A stretch of 33,939 nt of DNA from DATCJU01 sp036562635 (GTDB lineage Bacteria > Actinomycetota > Actinomycetes > Mycobacteriales > Pseudonocardiaceae): the NCBI GenBank assembly GCA_036562635.1, contig DATCJU010000142.1, positions 1 through 33,939 of the forward strand, read 5' to 3'. The position numbers and the translations under genes were made by a program. Within the stretch, counting starts at the first letter, position 1; every line of letters starts with the position of its first letter. This document shows, one piece after another, positions 29,221 through 33,939 of the stretch. The notes under the pieces were generated by a model. That model did not search any database. It was not told the DNA's origin and saw only the letters and a program-made list of their open reading frames with translations.

Positions 29221-30552
29221 TCACTTTCCGCTGCCGTCTTCTGCAACCACCGCGTGCACCACCCCGTCGGCGAGGCGAACACGCAGACGTGTCCCCGGTG
29301 GCGCCTCGGTGACGGAGCGCAGCACGTGTGCCTCGCCGTCCGGTCCGACCCACTGCACCACCGCGTATCCGCGCGCCAGCGTGGCCCCAGGACCCAGCGC
29401 AGTCAAGTGCGATCGGATCGCGGCCAGCTCCCCCTCCTCCGTGGTCAGACGGGACAGCACCGCCCGGCGTCCCCGCTCCCGGAGCAGGTCCACCTCCTCG
29501 CCGTGCCGGGTCAGCGGAGCGAGCGGGTCGGCCAGCACCGGCCGACTGCGCAGGGCCTCCAGCAGCCGGTGCTCGCGGTCCACCCACCCGTACAGCGCGC
29601 GGCGCGCCCGGTCCCGCAGTTGGCGGACCCGTTGTGTCTCCTCGGCCACGTCGGGCACCACCCGCTTGCCGGCGTCGGTGGGTGTGGAGCAGCGCAGGTC
29701 GGCCACGTGATCGACCAGGGGGCTGTCCGGTTCGTGTCCGATCGCGCTGACCACCGGTGTGCGGCAGGCGGCCACCGCCCGGCACAGGGTCTCGTCGGAG
29801 AACGGCAGCAGGTCCTCCACGCTGCCGCCCCCACGGGCCAGCACGATCACGTCGACCTCGGGATCGGCGTCCAGCACACCGAGGGCGTCCACGATCTGCG
29901 GTACCGCGGTCGGCCCCTGCACCGCAACGTTGATCACCCGGAAGTGCACCGCCGGCCAACGGGCACGGGCATTGGTCAGCACGTCCCGCTCGGCGGCGGA
30001 GGCCCGGCCGGTGATCAGGCCGACGCAGCGCGGCAGGAAGGGCAGGGGACGTTTGCGGGCCGGGTCGAACAACCCCTCGGCGGCCAGGAGGCGACGCAGC
30101 CGCTCGATCCGGGCCAGCAGCTCACCGATCCCGACCGCGCGGATCTCGTCCACCCGCAGGCTCAGGGTTCCCCGTCCCAGGTAGAACACCGGCCTGCCGT
30201 GCACCACCACGTGGCTGCCGTCGGCCAGCGGGGGCTCCAGGCTCCGCAGCACCCCCTGCGGGCAGGTCAGGGTGAGTGACACGTCCGCAGACGGATCGCG
30301 CAGGGTGAGGAACGCGGTCGTGGTGCCGGGCCGCGCACTGATCTGGGTGATCTGGCCCTCCACCCACACCGCGCCCAGCCGGTTGATCCAGTCGGCGATC
30401 TTGCGGGCCACGGTCCTCACCGGCCAGGGGCGTTCCGGCGAGGTGGGGCCGGCACCGGAGGTGGACCGTGCCCGGTCGTCCCGGCCACGGGTGGGGTCCG
30501 TCGACGCGTCGGAGCCGTTGTGGGAGTCGGGCACGACTCGGTTCTCGTTCAC
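29221..30552 (-). CDS. xseA: Exonuclease VII large subunit
   Basis: 443 residues. After a polar N-terminal extension (1-40), the OB-fold (about 44-140) begins PWPVRTVARKIADWINRLGAVWVEGQITQI. The catalytic region has FDPARKRPLPFLPRCVGLITGRASAAERDVL, VDVIVLARGGGSVEDLLPFSDETLCRAVA and PVVSAIGHEPDSPLVDHVADLRCSTPTDAGK, followed by a long helical segment (about 305-400) that binds XseB. The GTG at 30552 gives this ORF, but its ribosome site is poor; GTG 30534 is another in-frame choice and the N-terminal extension may be shorter. It lies 12 nt downstream of the lipid-droplet protein gene. Confidence 0.94.
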   Translation of the reverse strand: MNENRVVPDSHNGSDASTDPTRGRDDRARSTSGAGPTSPERPWPVRTVARKIADWINRLGAVWVEGQITQISARPGTTTAFLTLRDPSADVSLTLTCPQGVLRSLEPPLADGSHVVVHGRPVFYLGRGTLSLRVDEIRAVGIGELLARIERLRRLLAAEGLFDPARKRPLPFLPRCVGLITGRASAAERDVLTNARARWPAVHFRVINVAVQGPTAVPQIVDALGVLDADPEVDVIVLARGGGSVEDLLPFSDETLCRAVAACRTPVVSAIGHEPDSPLVDHVADLRCSTPTDAGKRVVPDVAEETQRVRQLRDRARRALYGWVDREHRLLEALRSRPVLADPLAPLTRHGEEVDLLRERGRRAVLSRLTTEEGELAAIRSHLTALGPGATLARGYAVVQWVGPDGEAHVLRSVTEAPPGTRLRVRLADGVVHAVVAEDGSGK

Positions 30553-30564
30553 CGCGTACGCCGA

Positions 30565-31215
30565 TCAGGACTCACCGCGCACCTTGGCGATCCGGTTGGT
30601 GAGCATGGAGACGATCCCGGAGCGGTTGCCGTGCGTCCGCTCGTAGTCCAACAGCTCCTCCAGCTGCTCCAGCGACAGCCGGCGCAGCCGCGCCCGCAGC
30701 TGGGGCAGGGTCATCCGGTCGTAGTCGGCCAGCCCGGCCGGGCCACCGGCCTCGGCCGCCTGTGCCACCCCGGCCTCGTGCACCTGTGCCATCCGGTGCA
30801 CCGTGTCCCGCCGCCTGCCGGGAACCTGCTCGCTGTCGCGGGATTTCCTCCCCGAGCCACCGCTCGCGGGCGCCCAGGCACCCCAGGCCTCGTCCTCGGC
30901 GCCGGGGACGTGAGCGGACCCGACGGTCCTGGCGGGTGGCATGCCCCGCCCGGCGGGAGTGTCGGGGGGCAGGTCCTCGTCGAACACGGCCCACTCCGGC
31001 TCCTCCTCGGCGGGTGGGCGCAGCACGGCCAGCGCCTCGTCCCCCTTGATGGCCAGCTCGGTGATCTGCTGCTGGACACGCATCGTCAGCTGCAACACCT
31101 GGCTGACCACCGTCACGGGCAGCCCCACCAGCCGGCGTGGCAGCTCGCGGGTTTCCTCGACGGCGGTGGCCACCAGACCTGCGGCCACGCGAACGGGCAG
31201 CGGCAGCGACTTCAT
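30565..31215 (-). CDS. Lipid droplet-associated protein (Rv1109c-like)
   Basis: 216 residues. The N-terminal part (about 1-60, LPVRVAAGLVATAVEETRELPRRLVGLPVTVVSQVLQLTMRVQQQITELAIKGDEAL) is amphipathic and could associate with a lipid surface. The middle (65-150) is low-complexity, Pro/Glu/Gly-rich. The C-terminus (about 168-212) is a compact helical unit (YDRMTLPQLRARLRRLSLEQLEELLDYERTH) resembling small Rho-N/SAP-like domains. The gene precedes xseA in mycobacteria as well. The annotation follows the actinobacterial family name; direct evidence for lipid-droplet binding in this protein is lacking. ATG 31215 is the apparent start. Confidence 0.75.
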   Translation of the reverse strand: MKSLPLPVRVAAGLVATAVEETRELPRRLVGLPVTVVSQVLQLTMRVQQQITELAIKGDEALAVLRPPAEEEPEWAVFDEDLPPDTPAGRGMPPARTVGSAHVPGAEDEAWGAWAPASGGSGRKSRDSEQVPGRRRDTVHRMAQVHEAGVAQAAEAGGPAGLADYDRMTLPQLRARLRRLSLEQLEELLDYERTHGNRSGIVSMLTNRIAKVRGES

Positions 31216-31333
31216 GCCACTAAGCCTGCCGCAACGGGTACCGCCGTGCCCAATGTTCTGCGGGGTGAACGGGTGTGGCGGTGAGACATGTCTCGGTGGC
31301 GGACCGTGTCCGGGACCCGTGGGGAGGGCCCCG

Positions 31334-31339
31334 TAGGCT
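31334..31339 (+). promoter_or_regulatory. Candidate -10 for leaderless ispH message
   Basis: TAGGCT lies 7 nt before ATG 31347, with GGAGTCC between. The hexamer fits TANNNT and the spacing puts the transcript start at or next to the A of ATG. Confidence 0.5.
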
Positions 31340-31346
31340 GGAGTCC

Positions 31347-32345
31347 ATGAGCGCCACCTCGCAGGTCACCCCGGACCAGGCTTCCGACCGTGCCGGCGGC
31401 TCGCGCAAGCGGGTGCTGCTGGCCAAGCCACGCGGCTACTGCGCCGGCGTGGATCGCGCCGTGGTGACGGTGGAGAAGGCACTGGAGACCTACGGAGCGC
31501 CCGTCTACGTGCGCAAGCAGATCGTGCACAACCGGCACGTGGTGGAGACGCTGGAGAAGCGGGGGGCGATCTTCGTCGACGAGCTCGACGAGGTGCCCGA
31601 GGGTGCGCTCGTGGTGTTCTCCGCGCACGGTGTGTCCCCGGAGGTGCACCGGAAGGCCCAGGAACGCAACCTGCGGACCATCGACGCCACCTGCCCGCTG
31701 GTGACCAAGGTGCACCAGGAGGCCAAGCGGTTCGCCCGGGAGGACTACGACATCCTGCTGATCGGGCACGAGGGGCACGAGGAGGTGGAGGGCACCGCCG
31801 GGGAGGCCCCCGAGCGCATCCAGCTCGTCGACCGGGCCGAGGACGTGGACCGGGTCGTGGTACGCGACCCCGCCAAGGTGGTGTGGCTGTCCCAGACCAC
31901 GCTGAGCGTGGACGAGACCATGGAGCGGGTGGCCCAGCTGCGGAAGCGGTTCCCGCTGCTGCAGGACCCGCCCAGCGACGACATCTGCTACGCCACGCAG
32001 AACCGGCAGAGCGCGGTGAAGGCGATGGCCCCCGAGTGTGATCTGGTGCTCGTGGTGGGCTCGCAGAACTCCTCCAACTCCAAGCGCCTGGTGGAGGTGG
32101 CCCTGCAGGCCGGTGCCCGGGACGCCCACCTGATCGACTACGCGCACGAGGTCGACGAGGCCTGGCTGGAGGGTGTGGAGACCATCGGCGTGACCAGCGG
32201 CGCCTCCGTGCCGGACGTGCTGGTGATGGAGCTGCTGTCCTGGCTGGCCGAGCGAGGGTGGGGCGAGGTGGAGGAGATCACCACCGCCAACGAGAAGATC
32301 GCGTTCGCGCTGCCCCGTGAACTGCGCAAGGACCTGGTGCGCTGA
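31347..32345 (+). CDS. ispH: 4-hydroxy-3-methylbut-2-enyl diphosphate reductase
   Basis: 332 residues; last step of the MEP pathway, giving IPP and DMAPP. The three cluster cysteines are Cys32 (RGYCAGVDRAV), Cys116 (DATCPLVTKVH) and Cys214 (DDICYATQNRQ), which hold the Fe-S cluster; His61, His94, His144 and Glu146 (GHEEVEGT) line the substrate pocket. The C-terminus has VVGSQNSSNSKRLVEVA and GVTSGASVPD. ATG 31347 is favoured over a GTG 72 nt upstream because of the -10 position. It corresponds to lytB2 (Rv1110) by context. Its product feeds isoprenoid synthesis, including the prenyl synthase at 9.7 kb. Confidence 0.97.
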   Translation: MSATSQVTPDQASDRAGGSRKRVLLAKPRGYCAGVDRAVVTVEKALETYGAPVYVRKQIVHNRHVVETLEKRGAIFVDELDEVPEGALVVFSAHGVSPEVHRKAQERNLRTIDATCPLVTKVHQEAKRFAREDYDILLIGHEGHEEVEGTAGEAPERIQLVDRAEDVDRVVVRDPAKVVWLSQTTLSVDETMERVAQLRKRFPLLQDPPSDDICYATQNRQSAVKAMAPECDLVLVVGSQNSSNSKRLVEVALQAGARDAHLIDYAHEVDEAWLEGVETIGVTSGASVPDVLVMELLSWLAERGWGEVEEITTANEKIAFALPRELRKDLVR

Positions 32346-32361
32346 CACACCCCGAGTCGTG

Positions 32362-32400
32362 ACGAGGGGCCTTCCGGCAGGTTGCCGGAAGGCCCCTCGT
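32362..32400 (+). terminator. Strong terminator after ispH
   Basis: ACGAGGGGCCTTCCGGCA (32362-32379) and TGCCGGAAGGCCCCTCGT (32383-32400) form an 18-bp perfect stem with a GGT loop, 16 nt after the stop. Confidence 0.9.
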
Positions 32401-32484
32401 GCGTTTCGTGGATCGACGTCGCGCCCCTGTGGGCCGGTGCCGGACGGGCCGCACGGGTTCGCGGGTGCGTCGCGTTCCCGAGGA

Positions 32485-32519
32485 CGTGCCGGCCACCGAC
32501 CGGGAGCGGTGGTGGCACG
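32485..32519 (-). terminator. Hairpin after the DUF6542 gene
   Basis: CGTGCC (32485-32490) with GGCACG (32514-32519) and CCACCG (32493-32498) with CGGTGG (32507-32512) form a 12-bp interrupted stem just past the DUF6542 stop on the minus strand. Confidence 0.6.
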
Positions 32520-32524
32520 GGACG

Positions 32525-33547
32525 TCAGAAGTCGTTGTCGCGGCGGCGCGGACGGGACGGGGGAACCTGTCGTCCGGGCGGGACCTGGCGGGGACCCGAC
32601 CCGCGGCCGCTCCGCGGCTCGGGGCCACCCGCCCGACCCGCTCCACCCGTGGCGGGCCGACCGGGACGGGGCGGCCGCCCACCACCGGCGGGCGGAGCAC
32701 CTCCCGCGCCCGTGGCACGCGTCGGCGGGACCCCCTGGCCACGCGGCGGCACCGGGTTGCCGGGCTGGCGCCGGTCCGGCCGCTCCCGGTGACGCTCCGG
32801 CGGCTCCGGGGCCGGGCCGCGGCCACCCGACCGGCGTCCGGGCGCCACAGGACGGTCCTCGGCGGCACGACCGGCCGGCTGCGGCCGACGTGGGCCGCCC
32901 CTGCGGCTCTCACGAGCCTCCTCGGCCGAGCCGTCGTCCACCGGAGCCCGGCGCGGTCCACGCTCGCGGCGCTCCTCCGCGGGTCGCGGCCGGCGCCGCT
33001 CACCCGGGTCGTCGGACCGCAGGTCGTCGAGGAAGCCCTCCTCCTCGTCCGGTTCGGCGGGAGCCGGGGCGGACATGCGCTGCCACACCATCCGCAGAAT
33101 GCCCAGGACGACCGTCACCCCGGTGGTGATCGCCATCGCCGGGAAGCTGTTGATCATCGGGCCGGCGAGCGTGAGCGCCTTCTCGGTCATCCCACCGGTG
33201 GCTTCCTGCCCCGGCGGGGTCTTCGCCGACAGCAGCACCACCGTGGGGATCACGACCACCATCACCAGTGGGGGCTGCACCATCGGGCCGAACACGCCAC
33301 GGCGCCGCACCCAGCACACGGCGAGCAGACAGCCCAGGAAGTAGCACGCCTGGCCGATCAGGCCCAGGCCCTTCCCCATCTTGGGCTGGGGGTCGACGAA
33401 CACGCCGATGCCGGTCAGCAGCAGGGCCAGCAGTACCGCGGCCCACACGGGAATGCCGCGGACCCGGCCGAGCATCGATCGCTCGGCCACCGGTACCTCG
33501 GCCGGTGTATCGACAAGATCGCTTCGGCGGTCGCGCGTGGCGGTCAC
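32525..33547 (-). CDS. DUF6542 membrane protein with long Arg/Pro/Gly-rich tail
   Basis: 340 residues. Residues 1-160 hold about four transmembrane helices (about 32-50, 62-80, 90-106, 132-152), the DUF6542 membrane unit, in the position of Rv1111c after ispH. From about 165 to the end the protein is disordered-looking: an acidic stretch (EPDEEEGFLDDLRSDD), then about 150 residues rich in Arg, Pro and Gly, ending RRRDNDF. The tail is strongly basic and could bind nucleic acid or acidic lipid on the cytoplasmic side (inference). GTG 33547 has TACCGT 6 nt upstream and no ribosome site. Confidence 0.82.
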   Translation of the reverse strand: MTATRDRRSDLVDTPAEVPVAERSMLGRVRGIPVWAAVLLALLLTGIGVFVDPQPKMGKGLGLIGQACYFLGCLLAVCWVRRRGVFGPMVQPPLVMVVVIPTVVLLSAKTPPGQEATGGMTEKALTLAGPMINSFPAMAITTGVTVVLGILRMVWQRMSAPAPAEPDEEEGFLDDLRSDDPGERRRPRPAEERRERGPRRAPVDDGSAEEARESRRGGPRRPQPAGRAAEDRPVAPGRRSGGRGPAPEPPERHRERPDRRQPGNPVPPRGQGVPPTRATGAGGAPPAGGGRPPRPGRPATGGAGRAGGPEPRSGRGSGPRQVPPGRQVPPSRPRRRDNDF

Positions 33548-33553
33548 GGCATC

Positions 33554-33559
33554 ACGGTA
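33554..33559 (-). promoter_or_regulatory. Candidate -10 for leaderless DUF6542 message
   Basis: On the minus strand TACCGT (33559-33554) lies 6 nt before GTG 33547. It fits TANNNT with leaderless spacing; no -35 is clear. Confidence 0.45.
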
Positions 33560-33717
33560 AACGGTGCTTGATCCCCCGAGCGGTGGAAGGGGCGAGAAAC
33601 TCGGTCCGTGAAGGAGTCGGCACGGCCGACCACGGCGGGCCGCCGCGGCGTCCGGCCCAGGTCGGAGCCGACCGTGGGGTCCGTTCCACGGTCACGGTGC
33701 CCCTGCCGAATCCACGG

Positions 33718-33939
33718 TTACGGTTCCTCCACCGCGCGGACCGCCGGAACGCCGTTCGGGCTGCCCGCGGCCTCGGTCAACGGTTCCACCGCGCTCCGGA
33801 AGCTCTCCAGGGCCTCCAGCTCGCGTCGCCGGGCGGACAGGAAGTTCTGCAGGTGGGTGCTGGCCCGGTTCGCCGCCTCCACCGCCGCACCGGCCGCACG
33901 GTGCGCCCGTGCCGCCTGGGCCCGCACCCGTTCCACGTC
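33718..33939 (-). CDS. 3' end of a coiled-coil protein (5' part outside window)
   Basis: The last 73 codons of a gene that enters from the right edge. The visible part is helical with heptad-like spacing (VRAQAARAHRAAGAAVEAANRASTHLQNFLSARRRELEALESFRSAVEPL), then a short unstructured tail. The GTG at 33936 could be a start, but the frame stays open to the window edge, so a longer protein is likely. No family can be named from this fragment. The 170 bp between its stop and the DUF6542 start show no other gene. Confidence 0.6.
   Translation of the reverse strand, partial: DVERVRAQAARAHRAAGAAVEAANRASTHLQNFLSARRRELEALESFRSAVEPLTEAAGSPNGVPAVRAVEEP

Overview
This is a chromosomal window from a high-GC Gram-positive actinomycete, most likely Pseudonocardiales. 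The evidence is GC-rich coding with frequent GTG starts, a mycothiol S-conjugate amidase (so the cell makes mycothiol), a lipid-droplet-associated protein family, and secreted proteins resembling the chaplins of sporulating actinomycetes. From memory, much of the backbone follows the order of Mycobacterium tuberculosis Rv1080c-Rv1086 (greA, DUF4307, mca, small membrane protein, thioredoxin-domain protein, haemolysin III, Z-FPP synthase) and then phoH2, fum, glpX, Rv1100, xseB, xseA, Rv1109c, ispH, Rv1111c. Lineage-specific genes are inserted between these blocks.

Layout. 1-2.2 kb: partial 4-hydroxyphenylpyruvate dioxygenase divergent from an Lrp/AsnC regulator, then greA. 2.3-4.1 kb: DUF4307 protein, mca and a small membrane protein overlapping mca by ATGA. 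4.1-7.5 kb: a Pnkp-like 5'-kinase/phosphatase without a ligase domain, and a thioredoxin-domain DUF255 protein. 7.7-10.5 kb: an RGG/RHH-like unknown, a haemolysin III family membrane protein, a CoA-binding protein and a short-chain prenyl synthase. 10.6-12.7 kb: four tandem chaplin-like secreted paralogues, each with its own promoter, conserved upstream box, untranslated leader and terminator. 13-16.1 kb: a DUF885-type metallopeptidase, a 464-bp structured non-coding stretch and PIN-PhoH. 16.2-21.8 kb: a GuaB1-type enzyme, an AlkZ-like winged-helix DNA glycosylase candidate, a MerR-PP2C fusion and a MocR/PdxR-type regulator. 21.8-26.3 kb: fumarase, a ferredoxin-NADP reductase-type flavoprotein, an L,D-transpeptidase and an S1 protease. 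26.4-33.9 kb: class II fructose-1,6-bisphosphatase, DUF4245, an exonuclease VII operon with an extra gene between xseA and xseB, a lipid-droplet protein, ispH, a DUF6542 membrane protein and the 3' end of a coiled-coil protein.

The most novel-looking part is the chaplin-like array. Three of the four genes share a 19-bp box, a TTCTCN-N18-TAATNT promoter at fixed spacing, and a ~110-118 nt leader with two conserved potential helices (one with wobble-compensated changes); the fourth keeps a diverged version. Other points worth attention are the MerR-PP2C fusion with a possible internal phosphatase-only start, the ligase-less Pnkp, the gene inside the exonuclease VII operon, and several promoters whose -10 hexamer lies 6-9 nt before the start codon (candidate leaderless mRNAs). 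No tRNA, rRNA, insertion sequence, CRISPR array or replication origin was recognised. All assignments come from reading the sequence and translations; no database search was run.
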